Assembly (NCBI RefSeq): GCF_051175565.1 | Contig: NZ_CP195105.1 | Span: 2,666,001 to 2,730,000 of the forward strand | Direction: 5' to 3' | Source: Daejeonia sp002484105 | GTDB lineage: Bacteria > Bacteroidota > Bacteroidia > Flavobacteriales > Weeksellaceae | DNA length: 64,000 nt | In this document: piece after piece, positions 18,695 through 29,027 of the stretch | Layout of the letters: each line of letters opens with the position of its first letter | How positions within the stretch are numbered: the stretch's first letter is position 1 | Notes under the pieces: model-generated | Told to the model about the DNA's origin: nothing | Database searches by the model: none | What the model saw: the letters and a program-made list of their open reading frames with translations, nothing else | Made by a program: the position numbers and the translations under genes

Positions 18695-20875
18695 CTAATC
18701 TGTGAATACGTCCAAATTCCCACCTGTTTTAAATAAATCATGGCTGATGAATAAACGCTCCTGCGTTTTTCCGTTGACTTCAATTTTTTTCAGATTCCGG
18801 CCTTTACCTTTATTCTGAATCTGAAGAACTTTTCCGTTTTCATTTTTCCATTTCACAGTATCAAATAATGGCACGGTCACAATATATTCGGGATCTGCAG
18901 GACTCAACGGATAAAGCCCAAGTGCTGCAAACACGTACCAAGACGACATTTCCCCGGCATCATCCATACCGGACATGGCCAAACCTTCAGGCCCGATTCC
19001 GTACATGGTTTCCATAATCTGATCCAGACGCTGTTGCGATTTTTCAGGTTTCCCAACAAAATAATAACTGAACGGTGCTTCGTGATCGGGCTGATTTCCA
19101 TGACAGTACTGACCGATAAATCCAGAAATATTCCAGGCGATATAATTCCGGTTCCAGGGCACTGTAAACAGCGAATCGAGCTTGGCCTCAAACTGGTCTT
19201 TGCCACCGTACAGAGAAACCAGGCGTTCCATATCGTGCGGTGCATAGAAAGATACCTGCCATGCATTGGCCTCACGGTACATATATTCGTAGTAAGGATA
19301 TTCCGGGTTGAAAGGAGCAATCCAGCTGCCATCTGCCAATCTGCCCCGCATAAATCTTGTTTTTTTGTCAAAGACATTAGCAAAGTTTCCGGAACGCTTT
19401 TTCAGATCTGTATAATGTTCGGTATCCCCCATTTCTTTTGCCAGCAGCGACAAGGCATGATCGTCATAGGCATATTCCAGTGTTTTGCTGACTCCCGCGT
19501 GTCCTTTGCTTTCCACCTCTGGATTTTTTATATCCGGATCCGAAATAAATCCTTTCTCTATATATTCTTTAATAAAAGGCCGGGTACCTCCTTCTTTATA
19601 GGCATTGTTCAGAAGCAGCTGATAGGCTTTTTTAACATCATAATTTCTGATCCCTCTCAGGTAGGAACCTGCAATAAAAGAGGCGGCATGATCGCCATGA
19701 AAAAAAGTAGGAATAAAGCCTTTGAGCTCTCCTCTGTTGATAATAGACGAGATGACATCATTCGTTACATCCGGAGAAACAATGGAAAGCAGAACGAGCT
19801 TGTTGCGAAAATCATCCCACAGTGAAGGCAATGTATAATATCGGTAATTTTCTTTGCGCACCTTACCTTCATCATCTGTAAACTGCCCATTGACATCACT
19901 GCGAAGCGCCGGCCACAGGAAAGAACGGTAAAAACTGCTGTAGAACATCTCGTTCTGACTGGCAGTCCCGCCTGTTACTTCTATTTTACTGAGAAGATTT
20001 TCCCATATGGCATTACCTTCCTGATAGATTTGCTGTAGATTTTTGGATCCGATTTCTGCACGCAGGTTTTCTTTTGCATTTTCAGCACTCACAAAAGAAA
20101 GTCCTATTTTTACAACCACGGGAGCATTGCTTCCGTTTACAATTTCCAGCAACGCATAGCCACCGTCTTTGGAAAGTTCTTTCGTGGTCATTGCTTTTAT
20201 GTCGTCATTCAGCTCCGCATAAAAATACACTTTTTCCCTTCCGGTTCTCTGAAAACCACTGACAGATCTCGCTCCGTCTCTGGAAAGTTGCCAGTCGTCC
20301 ACATGATTATTGGCACGCCCGAGATTAAAAAGAATTTTACGGTTTTTATTATTTTCAAAAGTATATTCATGAATACCACAACGGAGCGTTGAAGAAAGGC
20401 GAACATTGACTTTATAATCTTTGAGGTATACCTCATAATAGGCAGGTCTGGCAACTTCCCGGTCGTGGCCGAAAGAAGACTTGTAAGGATAAGCAGCCCC
20501 TTCCGGAACGGGCAGCAAAGGAAGATGACAAAGATTCCAGTGCCCTTTGTTGGTATGAGCAAAACCGTAGATATCAGTATTTTCGTACTCATAACCTGCC
20601 CCCGAACCAAATTTGGTAATCGGACTAAGCTGCACCATCGCATTGGGAAGAGAAGAACCTGGAAACACCAGGCCCGCCCAAACCCGCATGTCGGGTGGCG
20701 GTGTATATCCAATAATTTTTTCGTCAAGAAGCGGTGCAGTACCGATAAAAGGATTAACCTGTGCCGTCAGCTGCTTGCCGGATTTGCCAGAATAACCGGC
20801 CTGCTGGGCAGATTTGCATCCGAAAAGGGTAAGCACAGTCAGGCTTCCAATAATTTTGAAGGCTTTATGAAACAT
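18695..20875 (-). CDS. GH92 alpha-mannosidase, lipoprotein
   Basis: This 726-residue GH92 protein has a lipoprotein signal with lipobox LFGC (Cys20), unlike the other two GH92 proteins, which have ordinary signal peptides. The N-terminal sandwich begins QVNPFIGTAPLLDE. Catalytic-domain signatures are LWDDFR (352-357), E535 in REANAWQV (expected acid) and D638/D639 in GMDDAGEMSSW (expected base region). The gap to the upstream GH125 gene is 98 bases, and it is the last gene before the MITE-like remnant. Divergence at the start of the protein and in the motifs suggests a linkage specificity different from the neighbouring GH92 enzymes; membrane anchoring would place it close to incoming oligosaccharides. 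Confidence 0.9.
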   Translation of the reverse strand: MFHKAFKIIGSLTVLTLFGCKSAQQAGYSGKSGKQLTAQVNPFIGTAPLLDEKIIGYTPPPDMRVWAGLVFPGSSLPNAMVQLSPITKFGSGAGYEYENTDIYGFAHTNKGHWNLCHLPLLPVPEGAAYPYKSSFGHDREVARPAYYEVYLKDYKVNVRLSSTLRCGIHEYTFENNKNRKILFNLGRANNHVDDWQLSRDGARSVSGFQRTGREKVYFYAELNDDIKAMTTKELSKDGGYALLEIVNGSNAPVVVKIGLSFVSAENAKENLRAEIGSKNLQQIYQEGNAIWENLLSKIEVTGGTASQNEMFYSSFYRSFLWPALRSDVNGQFTDDEGKVRKENYRYYTLPSLWDDFRNKLVLLSIVSPDVTNDVISSIINRGELKGFIPTFFHGDHAASFIAGSYLRGIRNYDVKKAYQLLLNNAYKEGGTRPFIKEYIEKGFISDPDIKNPEVESKGHAGVSKTLEYAYDDHALSLLAKEMGDTEHYTDLKKRSGNFANVFDKKTRFMRGRLADGSWIAPFNPEYPYYEYMYREANAWQVSFYAPHDMERLVSLYGGKDQFEAKLDSLFTVPWNRNYIAWNISGFIGQYCHGNQPDHEAPFSYYFVGKPEKSQQRLDQIMETMYGIGPEGLAMSGMDDAGEMSSWYVFAALGLYPLSPADPEYIVTVPLFDTVKWKNENGKVLQIQNKGKGRNLKKIEVNGKTQERLFISHDLFKTGGNLDVFTD

Positions 20876-20973
20876 AGATTATTTTTTAGATTAGACTGCA
20901 ATCTGTGGCTTCATATGCAAGTAAAATCTGAGAAACTGGTAAGGCATATGAAACTCCACAGAGAGCAGAAATA

Positions 20974-22401
20974 TTATGAAAGCAATAAAGGTTTTCTTTG
21001 GTAAGTTTCCCACAGTAATTCTCCAAAGAGTGTATTGGCCCAGGCAAACCAAGAACGGGTAAAGTTTGTCGGATCATTTTTGTGGAAAGTTTCGTGCATA
21101 AAACCAGTACCGCCATGAGTGTTTTTAAGCATCTGAATGCATGATTTTATTTCAGCGTCATTTTCACTGGTCAGCGCTCTCATGATGATTGCCATTGGCC
21201 ATATCATGTCCATCCCTACGTGCGGACCGCCAATTCCCTCTCCCGCGGTACCTTTAAAGAAAAACGGATTGTCTTCTGAAAGTACAAACCTTCGGGTGTT
21301 TTGATAGACCGGATCATTTTTGTCTACCGCATCGAGATACGGAAGTCCCAGCAAACTGGGCACATTGGCATCGTCCATAAGAAGATGGCTTCCATAGCCG
21401 TCAATTTCAAAAGCATAGATATCGCCATATTTTGGATTTTTCACCACGGCATATTGTGTAAGCGCCTTCTGCACTTCACTTGCGAGAGCCTCCATTTTTG
21501 TAGCAGTAGCGGTATCATTTTTAAGCACTCTCAGCATTTCTGCAGCTTGTTTCAGGCTCACCACAGCAAAAAAGTTGGAAGGAACGAGAAAAGAAAATAC
21601 CGTAGCATCATCACTCGGCCTGAAGGCGGACGCGATAAGCCCCACAGGTTTTACGGGATACCCAAATCCTTTCAGAGAACGTGTATCTGTAGCATTGGGC
21701 GTATTTCTCTGGAAAGAATATGCTCCCGGACCATTTTTGCACTGCTGGTCTGTAAAGACCTGAAGGATAGCCTTCATTGCCTGCTGCCAGCTGTCATCGA
21801 ATGGTGAAACATCACCAGTCGTTTTCCAGTAATTATATGCAAGACGTATGGGATAACAAAGGGAATCTATCTCCCATTTGCGTTCGTGTACGCCAGGTTT
21901 CATATCTGTATGGTCGGTAGTCCATTCTCCTTTTTTGTCCGGATCATTGTAGAAGGCATTGGCAAATGGATCCTTCAAAATATATTCCGTCTGTCTGTTG
22001 ACAACGCCTGCAATAAGGGCCTTCAGTTTTTTGTCTTTATTGGCAAAAGCCAGATAGGGATAAACCTGTGCAGAACTGTCGCGCAGCCACATGGCATCGA
22101 TATCTCCGGTAATAACATAAGTGTCCGGTCTTCCGTTTTTTTCCGTGAATGTAACGGTGGTATCGAGTGTATTCGGGAAACAATTGCTGAACAGCCAGGC
22201 CAGTTCTTTGTCCTTTACTTTTTTATTGAATTCTGATATTGTTTTTTCTATAACATCACTTACAAAATGACGTTTTTCCTTCGGCAGGCGAACAACGGGA
22301 AACTGTGAATAGGGTGCTCTTGCTGCAAATACCTTAGCAGGCTCTACCATCAGTAAACCACTGGCCAATGCTGTTCTTTGTAAAAATGCTCTTCTTTTCA
22401 T
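20974..22401 (-). CDS. GH125 exo-alpha-1,6-mannosidase with Tat-like signal
   Basis: This 475-residue protein belongs to the metal-independent GH125 alpha-mannosidases, which remove terminal alpha-1,6-mannose by inversion. Signatures are MWLRDSSAQVYPY (104-116), EIDSLCYPI (177-185), FRPSDDA with D264/D265 (expected acid region), DGYGSHLLMDDANVPSLLG, and HETF with E437 (expected base). The N-terminus KRRAFLQRTALASG is a twin-arginine-type signal, suggesting export as a folded protein to the periplasm. It lies between two GH92 genes (26 bases from the upstream one), fitting stepwise trimming: side chains removed by GH92, then the alpha-1,6 backbone by GH125. Confidence 0.92.
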   Translation of the reverse strand: MKRRAFLQRTALASGLLMVEPAKVFAARAPYSQFPVVRLPKEKRHFVSDVIEKTISEFNKKVKDKELAWLFSNCFPNTLDTTVTFTEKNGRPDTYVITGDIDAMWLRDSSAQVYPYLAFANKDKKLKALIAGVVNRQTEYILKDPFANAFYNDPDKKGEWTTDHTDMKPGVHERKWEIDSLCYPIRLAYNYWKTTGDVSPFDDSWQQAMKAILQVFTDQQCKNGPGAYSFQRNTPNATDTRSLKGFGYPVKPVGLIASAFRPSDDATVFSFLVPSNFFAVVSLKQAAEMLRVLKNDTATATKMEALASEVQKALTQYAVVKNPKYGDIYAFEIDGYGSHLLMDDANVPSLLGLPYLDAVDKNDPVYQNTRRFVLSEDNPFFFKGTAGEGIGGPHVGMDMIWPMAIIMRALTSENDAEIKSCIQMLKNTHGGTGFMHETFHKNDPTNFTRSWFAWANTLFGELLWETYQRKPLLLS

Positions 22402-22427
22402 AGGTTCTTTTCTTCGATTAATAAGTA

Positions 22428-24716
22428 TTATTTATCATTTGACAGGGAATATGGCAAATCTTCTTTATTGATGCCACGATCCCGGTTGGGTACACTGTCC
22501 ATTTCGATGTCAAGCTCTGCACCTTTCATCAGGTCACGGTAGCTCAGCCATGTTTTGGTGTATGTGCGCCCATTCAGTTTCATATTTTTAATATAGCGAT
22601 TCTGGAAACTGTTGTCCGGTGCATTAATCATGATTTCTTTACCGTTTTCCAGTTTTATGGTAATTTTTTTAAACAAAGGAGCTCCCATTGCAAACTGGTC
22701 GCTGGCAGGAGTAACAGGATAGAATCCCAGAGCTGAAAAAACATACCACGCAGAAGTCTGTCCGTTGTCTTCGTCTCCGCAATATCCGTCAGGAGTAGCA
22801 TGATACATCCGGTTCATGGTTTCGCGGATCCAGTATTGGGTTTTCCAGGGCTGCCCGCCATGATTATACAGATAAATCATGTGTTGGATAGGCTGATTGC
22901 CGTGTGCATACTGCCCCATGTTGACGACCTGCATCTCGCGCATTTCGTGAATGACGTTTCCGCTGAAATCTTTTCCAAAAACAGGCGGCATCGAAAATAC
23001 GGAATCAAGTTTGCTGACAAAAGCCTCTTTCCCTCCCATCAGGTCTATCAGGCCCTGCATATCATGGAAAACGCTCCATGTATAATGCCAGCTGTTGCCT
23101 TCCGTAAAGCCTTCAAACCAACGCAGAGGATCAAAAGGGGTTTTGAAACTTCCATTTTTGTTTCGTGGGCGCATCAGATGATATTCCGGATCAAAAAGGT
23201 TTTTATAGTTCATACTTCTTTTCCGGTAGAGTTCTATCTCTTTTTTGGGTCTCTTCAGGGCTTTGGCAAGCTGATAGATGGCAAAATCATCATAGGCATA
23301 TTCGAGGGTACGCGCTGCGCTCTGGTCGGTAACATCATGGGCAACATATCCCAGACTGTTGTATTCTGCAACACCCGCACGGCCTACCGCTTTCAGCGGA
23401 CCTGCATTGTTGGCGCCATGGATCAGGGCCTTGTATAATGTATCAATATCGTAGGGATGCTCTTTTCCGATTTTCAGATATGCCTCAGACACCACAGAAG
23501 CAGAATTATTGCCCACCATGATATCCCGAAGACCGGGACTTGCCCATTCCGGAAGCCATCCGCTTTCTTTATATGCATTAATCAGCCCCTCCTGCATCTG
23601 TGCATTGAGCGACGGATACATCAGGTTAAGGTAAGGAAACAATGCACGGAAAGTATCCCAAAATCCCGTATCCGTAAACATGTATCCTGGCAGCACTTTA
23701 CCATTATAGGGGCTGTAATGCACGATATCACCCTTTTCATTATATTCGAAAAATTTGCGCGGAAACAGCATACTTCGATACAAGCAGCTATAGAAGACGG
23801 CAGTCTGGTCGTATGTACCCCCTTGTACGTCAATGCGTGAGAGTTCCTTATTCCAGATATCTCTTCCCTTTTCCTTTAAAGCACTGAAAGTTGTATTGGC
23901 TGTTTCCTGAAGATTATACTCAGCCTGGCCAATACTTATAAATGAAGACGCTACTCTTGCAAGAATTTTTTCTCCGGCATTTGTTCTGAAACTCACCACA
24001 GCTCCCGAATGATTTGCCTTAACTTCCGGCACCGTCCGCAGCGTATCTGCTTCGAAAGTATGTACATCCGAAAAAGGCTTGCTGAAAACGATGACAAAAT
24101 AGTTCCTGAAATTCTCCGGGACGCCTCCACTGTTTTTGGTGGTATATCCGATGATTTTATTTTCTTCCGGGATCACTTTCACATAAGAGCCGTTGTCGAA
24201 AGCATCGACCACGATATGCGACTGACTGCTTTCCGGAAAAGTGAACTGGAATATGGCTGCCCTTTCTGTAGGAGTAATCTCTGTGGTAACATTATAATCT
24301 GCCAGATAAACACTGTAGTAATAAGGTGTAGCTACTTCTGCCTTGTGAGAAAACCAGCTCTGGCGATCATCCTCTTTAAATTTGATATTACCGGTGGTCG
24401 GCATGATGGAAAACTGGCCATAGTCATTCATCCAGGGAGATGGCTGATGGGTTTGCTTGAAACCGCGAATCTTCGTCGCCTGATAGGTATAGGCCCATCC
24501 GTCGCCCATCTTGCCGGTTTGTGGCATCCAGAAATTCATTCCCCAGGGCATTGCAATTGCCGGATATACATTACCGTTGCTGACTTCATAGTTCGAATCC
24601 GTTCCCATCAAAGTATTGACCCAGTCCACAGGCTGTTTTTCTGTAACGACCTCTACAGACTGAGCTCTTGTTGTACCCCAAAATATCAAACATATACCTA
24701 CTAAAAATTTATTCAT
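22428..24716 (-). CDS. GH92 alpha-mannosidase (main arm)
   Basis: This 762-residue GH92 protein has a signal peptide ending near TTRAQ (residue 19). The sandwich domain begins VDWVNTLMGTDSNYEVSNGN, characteristic of one GH92 subgroup. Catalytic signatures are FWDTFRA (352-358), E539 in TEGNSWHYTW (expected acid) and D648/D650 in GDEDNGQTSAW (expected base region). It should be a periplasmic calcium-dependent exo-alpha-mannosidase. The downstream GH2 gene ends 13 bases before it and the GH125 gene follows by 26 bases, so all are co-transcribed. It differs enough from the other two GH92 proteins in this window to be an old paralogue with its own linkage preference. Confidence 0.92.
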   Translation of the reverse strand: MNKFLVGICLIFWGTTRAQSVEVVTEKQPVDWVNTLMGTDSNYEVSNGNVYPAIAMPWGMNFWMPQTGKMGDGWAYTYQATKIRGFKQTHQPSPWMNDYGQFSIMPTTGNIKFKEDDRQSWFSHKAEVATPYYYSVYLADYNVTTEITPTERAAIFQFTFPESSQSHIVVDAFDNGSYVKVIPEENKIIGYTTKNSGGVPENFRNYFVIVFSKPFSDVHTFEADTLRTVPEVKANHSGAVVSFRTNAGEKILARVASSFISIGQAEYNLQETANTTFSALKEKGRDIWNKELSRIDVQGGTYDQTAVFYSCLYRSMLFPRKFFEYNEKGDIVHYSPYNGKVLPGYMFTDTGFWDTFRALFPYLNLMYPSLNAQMQEGLINAYKESGWLPEWASPGLRDIMVGNNSASVVSEAYLKIGKEHPYDIDTLYKALIHGANNAGPLKAVGRAGVAEYNSLGYVAHDVTDQSAARTLEYAYDDFAIYQLAKALKRPKKEIELYRKRSMNYKNLFDPEYHLMRPRNKNGSFKTPFDPLRWFEGFTEGNSWHYTWSVFHDMQGLIDLMGGKEAFVSKLDSVFSMPPVFGKDFSGNVIHEMREMQVVNMGQYAHGNQPIQHMIYLYNHGGQPWKTQYWIRETMNRMYHATPDGYCGDEDNGQTSAWYVFSALGFYPVTPASDQFAMGAPLFKKITIKLENGKEIMINAPDNSFQNRYIKNMKLNGRTYTKTWLSYRDLMKGAELDIEMDSVPNRDRGINKEDLPYSLSNDK

Positions 24717-24729
24717 TATTCTGCAACTA

Positions 24730-26538
24730 TTAATTAATACTGTTAATTACTTCTTCATTTGCCTGCTGAACTTCCCGAAAGTTCATTTTATCGACAGCAC
24801 GGTCATAGGTCATAAAACCATTCACTTCGCCTTCCACGTCTGTGGTCTGGGTATAAACCGCTGCACTCAGACCGGCTTTGGCAAGTTTTTTCAGTTTCTC
24901 ACAATAGTCGATGTATTGCGCCGTTGTCTCCTGAATGGTTTTGAACTCCGAATAACCCCAGTTTTTATCGTCTCTCCAGAGATGTCCTTTCATGGGCAGA
25001 CCTATGCCGCCATATTCTCCCAGGACCGTCACTCTGCGGGCCGTATACAAAGGCATTGCCGGACCGGGATAATGATGTATATCAAGCATGTCGCCGGCTT
25101 CATAATGATTTCCCCCACTTGCAGGATCTACGAGTCGTGTGGGATCATAGGCTTTCGTCCAATCTGCTATTTCCACGGACTTGAATTGTCCCCATGCTTC
25201 ATTAAATGGTACCCAGACAACAATACTTGGATAGGAATACAATGCATCTATGATGTCTTTCCATTCGCGTCGGTAGTTTTCTTCTGATGCTGCACTGCGT
25301 ATTTTTTCGCTTCCGTTGAAAAACTGCCACATCTGCCATTGTGGGCTTTCGTCACCGTTCGGCATATCCTGCCAAACGAGAATTCCCATCTGGTCGCAGT
25401 ATGTATACCAGCGTGCCGGTTCTACTTTTACATGCTTCCTAATCATATTGAAGCCCAGTTCTTTTGTTCTTTCAATATCATATTTCAATGCTTCGTCGGT
25501 AGGTGCGGTATAAAGACCGTCTGGCCACCACCCCTGATCCAGAGGGCCAAAATTGAAATAGTCTTTATTATTGAGCTGGATTCTCATAATACCATTATCA
25601 TCGCGTTTTGTTGATATTTTCCGCATGGCAAAATAAGTCTTCGCTTCATCAGTTTTTTTGCCGTTACTCCAGAGTTTTACTACCGCATTATAGAGACAGG
25701 GATTTTCCGGAGACCACAATTTTGGGGATGCCAGCGGGAGGCTGACCGGCTGTCCGGCAGCAGCCTTCCCTTCGGCAACTATCTTCCCGTTATCATAGAC
25801 AATTACTTCTGTGATATCACCAAATCCGGCATTGGCAGTCTGCAAGTTGAAAGTGATGGTGTTATTATCAATATCCGGTGTGGTGCGTATGCCTTCTATA
25901 TGGACGGGGTTCACAGGTTCCATCCATACGGTCTGCCAGATTCCGGTTACAGGTGTATACCAGATTCCTTCCGGATTCTTCACCTGCTTGCCACGTGGCT
26001 GATATCCATCAGAAGTGGGATCCCAAACTTTGATTGTGAGTTTTTGTTTTTCTCCTTTCAGATAAGGAGTGATGTTGAATGTAAACGGTGTGAAACCGCC
26101 TGTATGTGTACCGATCATTACATCATTCAGCCATACTTCTGTTTTCCAGTCTACAGCCCCGAAATGGAGCAGTATGTCCTTATTCTTCCAGTTTTTGTTG
26201 ATCCTGAAATTGGTGGTATACCAGAGTTCACTTTCGGAACCCACCGTTTTCATGACACCTGAAAGACTGGATTCCACCGCAAAAGGGACTAAAATTTTGC
26301 CGTCATATTGTGCAGGTTCGGCTTTGCCTTTAGGGCGTATTGCATAATCCCAAAGCCCATTAAGGTTTTCCCACTGTGGTCTTTCCATAATGGGGCGCGG
26401 ATATTCAGGCAAGGTGCTGGCAGGGTTGACCTGCGAAGCCCATTTTGTTTTAATTTTATTTCCCTGCGGCTTCCACTGTGCATAACCCGACAGGGAAGCG
26501 AGCATTAATAAGGTGGTTAGGAATAAGGTTTTTCTCAT
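24730..26538 (-). CDS. GH2 family glycoside hydrolase
   Basis: The reading frame is open to 26586, but the ATG at 26538 gives a clean signal peptide (MRKTLFLTTLLMLASLSGYAQ) and is preferred; the product is then 602 residues. Domains are the GH2 sugar-binding jelly roll (from PRPIMERPQWENLNGLWDY), an immunoglobulin-like domain, and a TIM barrel. The acid/base is E447 in WVPFNEAWGQF and the nucleophile is E508 in VLGEYGGIGLP (numbering from the chosen start). GH2 covers beta-galactosidase, beta-mannosidase, beta-glucuronidase and others, and the sequence does not resolve which. It lies in the main mannan operon between GH76 and GH92 genes. Confidence 0.88.
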   Translation of the reverse strand: MRKTLFLTTLLMLASLSGYAQWKPQGNKIKTKWASQVNPASTLPEYPRPIMERPQWENLNGLWDYAIRPKGKAEPAQYDGKILVPFAVESSLSGVMKTVGSESELWYTTNFRINKNWKNKDILLHFGAVDWKTEVWLNDVMIGTHTGGFTPFTFNITPYLKGEKQKLTIKVWDPTSDGYQPRGKQVKNPEGIWYTPVTGIWQTVWMEPVNPVHIEGIRTTPDIDNNTITFNLQTANAGFGDITEVIVYDNGKIVAEGKAAAGQPVSLPLASPKLWSPENPCLYNAVVKLWSNGKKTDEAKTYFAMRKISTKRDDNGIMRIQLNNKDYFNFGPLDQGWWPDGLYTAPTDEALKYDIERTKELGFNMIRKHVKVEPARWYTYCDQMGILVWQDMPNGDESPQWQMWQFFNGSEKIRSAASEENYRREWKDIIDALYSYPSIVVWVPFNEAWGQFKSVEIADWTKAYDPTRLVDPASGGNHYEAGDMLDIHHYPGPAMPLYTARRVTVLGEYGGIGLPMKGHLWRDDKNWGYSEFKTIQETTAQYIDYCEKLKKLAKAGLSAAVYTQTTDVEGEVNGFMTYDRAVDKMNFREVQQANEEVINSIN

Positions 26539-26628
26539 AATGATTTCAGGTAAAATAGACCTTTTCAGGAAAATATATTTCTGCAAAAGCAGACTAAAAG
26601 GATGTATAACCGGGATTTCTCAGCTTCA

Positions 26629-27807
26629 TTATTCCAAAATACTTTCTGCTTTCAGTTTGGCTGCCGCTTCCATAAGCATCATACCGCTGAGCTGTGTGGT
26701 GAGATCTGTTGTCCCGGTAGGAGCAACTTTCCAATCGCTGCCGCTTGTCATCGCCGGTCTGGTAATTCCATACCGATAAAATGTGCGGGCGTTATATTGT
26801 AGAAAATTTACAAAATCATTGTGTGTAGAGCTATCAACATTTGCTTCTTCAATAAGTTCTGTAAAGTAACGTACACAAATTCCTTTGAAAAGGCCACCAT
26901 CTCCCTGACCTTCATTTTTCAGCAATCCTTCCGAAGTCAGCTTGCTGCTGGTCATCAGTGTTTTTCCGGAACGTACGGCATCCTGAAGGTAGCTGACGTC
27001 TTCCGTAGCATGATAAAGCCTCAACCCTGCTCCGATCCAGGTTCCCATGTTATAGGTAAACACCCAGTCTTTATTGGTAATGGTTTGTCCGTCCTGGATG
27101 GAGATATTATCCCAAACTTCTCCGTTAGCCGGATCTACGAGGTTGTTTTTTTGCCATTGGTATATTTTTTTGGCCCATTCCAGATCATCCGGATGATGGT
27201 CGGCATCATAAAGACGCATTGCAAGAATGGCTGCCGGAGCGTTACTTACCGCATTCTTAGAGTAAGGGGTATCCTGTTTCCAGGTAATTCCTCCTCCAAA
27301 GACATCATCCGTCCAGCTCTGTTTGATGATGCCCCACAGGTAGATTGCTGTATTTTTGTAGTCTGTGTCATTCGTAGCCGCATAAGCTCTCATACAGGCG
27401 TTTCCGAGCCATATCATGTCATCATTAAAGACATTGTTGAAATCGCCTCCGTTTTTAATTTTAATACCGTCATGCAACGCTTTCATTTTTGCGACATAGC
27501 TTTGATCACCTGTGCGGATATATCCGTCCACGAGTACATCGAGTGCATGGGCATTCGGCCAGTAGTTAAATGTTGTATTACCTGCATTGTCCTGAATGAA
27601 CGTATTGTTACCTCCCAGATAAGTATTGTACGTTGCCGTCTGCATACTGTCTGCGGTGGCGGCATATGTATATTTGATATCCTGACTGCTGCTGGTGCTG
27701 GGATCGCGCAAAGGAACAGCATCGTCTTCACATGAAACCAGTGTTACAACACCTATCCCTGCCAGCAAAGTACATTTTATGTAATTGATTATTTTCATTT
27801 TTGTCAT
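26629..27807 (-). CDS. GH76 endo-alpha-1,6-mannanase, surface lipoprotein
   Basis: This 392-residue protein has a lipoprotein signal with lipobox LVSC (Cys26) followed by acidic residues (EDD), a pattern associated with surface export in Bacteroidota. The (alpha/alpha)6 domain carries the GH76 signature FNDDMIWLG with adjacent D129 and D130, the expected nucleophile/acid pair, and GGGITWKQD further on. GH76 cuts the alpha-1,6-mannan backbone of fungal cell-wall mannan. Its place next to SusE/SusD/SusC fits the usual scheme in which surface endo-cleavage makes oligosaccharides for SusCD import. This gene is the strongest evidence that alpha-mannan is the target of the locus. Confidence 0.93.
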   Translation of the reverse strand: MTKMKIINYIKCTLLAGIGVVTLVSCEDDAVPLRDPSTSSSQDIKYTYAATADSMQTATYNTYLGGNNTFIQDNAGNTTFNYWPNAHALDVLVDGYIRTGDQSYVAKMKALHDGIKIKNGGDFNNVFNDDMIWLGNACMRAYAATNDTDYKNTAIYLWGIIKQSWTDDVFGGGITWKQDTPYSKNAVSNAPAAILAMRLYDADHHPDDLEWAKKIYQWQKNNLVDPANGEVWDNISIQDGQTITNKDWVFTYNMGTWIGAGLRLYHATEDVSYLQDAVRSGKTLMTSSKLTSEGLLKNEGQGDGGLFKGICVRYFTELIEEANVDSSTHNDFVNFLQYNARTFYRYGITRPAMTSGSDWKVAPTGTTDLTTQLSGMMLMEAAAKLKAESILE

Positions 27808-27873
27808 TATTAATAGATAAAAGGTGTCCTCTAAAACTGCGTTACCTTTGTTTTAAAGGACACCTGAAGTTAA

Positions 27874-29004
27874 TTAAAGAACAGTAAAACTATGTGTGTA
27901 CGCTGTAGCGGTGGCACTAAAGTCGATAATACCGTTTACATGCGCCATATCATCTTCTGCTTTGAATTTAAAGCAATTGTTCCATTGGTCACTGTCAACT
28001 GTTACCATATACCAGAATGAAGCGGCTGTATTATTATCAGGACGGCTATTATCCGCATTACTGCTACCCCACCATTCTTCAGAAGTTTTACCTTCCTGAT
28101 CCACTGTTGTAAATTTGAATTTATAGCGTTCATCTCTACCCCATGATTCCTGTTTAAATTCAATATATTGATTGAGTGCATTCCAGGTACCTTTTCCTGC
28201 ATAAGTATATTCGAAAAGGAATTTGGCATTGGGTGCAAACCAAAGTTCAATTTTACTGATTTCAGTCATGGTATAGGTACCGTTGCTAAAGTCCACCCTG
28301 ATTCTCACTACTTTGTCATTACCAGAATAGGTTGTACTGCCATCTGCTTTCAGTTTTTCACCATCCAGGTAGTATAATTCCGGTGTTCCGGTCTTGCGCG
28401 TTGCAAACTGATATTCTCCGGCTTTCAGCTGGGTATAGATTTCATAAACCGACGCACTGATCTTTTTGAAAGGTACTGCCGAACTCAAATCAGCACCTCC
28501 TTCTGATGCAGTTCCGGTAATATACAGTTCGTCAGGAGTAGCAAATCCGCCGGGGCGCTGTACTTCTATGGTGCGTACTACATTTGATTTCTGCACGTTG
28601 AGACCTTTGGAAGAATATACGGTCCAGATCAGTTTCCCGGACTCTTCCGGCTGGATGCCGGCCAGTTCGGCAATTTTATTCAGTTCTGTAAATGTGATAT
28701 TCAATGTCGTTTCGTATCCGTTGCCATCTGCAGAAACGACTTTAATAGGATTGCTGAAGTCTCCACCTTCTTTATCAAAGGCTACTTCATATAATACGAC
28801 ACCATTGTCTTCTGCATGTGCAGCCTGCCATTCGAACAGGGCACTGCTGTTTGCAGAAAGGTTATAGAAAGTATTGTCGGAAGGTGCATACAGTTGCTCA
28901 ACCGCCGAGACATTAGTATGGCTCATCGTATCATCATCATTCTGACATCCAATGGCAAAAATCAAGATGCACAATAGCATAAGTTTGGAATATATTGTTT
29001 TCAT
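27874..29004 (-). CDS. SusE-type surface glycan-binding lipoprotein
   Basis: This 376-residue protein has a lipoprotein signal with lipobox AIGC (Cys20) followed by QNDDDT, an N-terminal SusE-like immunoglobulin fold (FEWQAAHAEDNGVVLYEV, then WTVYSSKG), a second module starting near DELYITGTASEGG, and a C-terminal starch-binding-outer-membrane-like module. It should sit on the cell surface and capture mannan chains beside SusD. It lies 23 bases from the SusD gene, in the usual SusC-SusD-SusE order. Exact ligand specificity cannot be predicted. Confidence 0.85.
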   Translation of the reverse strand: MKTIYSKLMLLCILIFAIGCQNDDDTMSHTNVSAVEQLYAPSDNTFYNLSANSSALFEWQAAHAEDNGVVLYEVAFDKEGGDFSNPIKVVSADGNGYETTLNITFTELNKIAELAGIQPEESGKLIWTVYSSKGLNVQKSNVVRTIEVQRPGGFATPDELYITGTASEGGADLSSAVPFKKISASVYEIYTQLKAGEYQFATRKTGTPELYYLDGEKLKADGSTTYSGNDKVVRIRVDFSNGTYTMTEISKIELWFAPNAKFLFEYTYAGKGTWNALNQYIEFKQESWGRDERYKFKFTTVDQEGKTSEEWWGSSNADNSRPDNNTAASFWYMVTVDSDQWNNCFKFKAEDDMAHVNGIIDFSATATAYTHSFTVL

Positions 29005-29027
29005 TTTTGTAAAATTTTTAATTGTTG

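Noticed and set aside
20974..24704. Several long plus-strand frames (for example 22800-23438 and 24009-24704)
   Set aside because: All are antisense to GH92 and GH125 genes with intact catalytic motifs.
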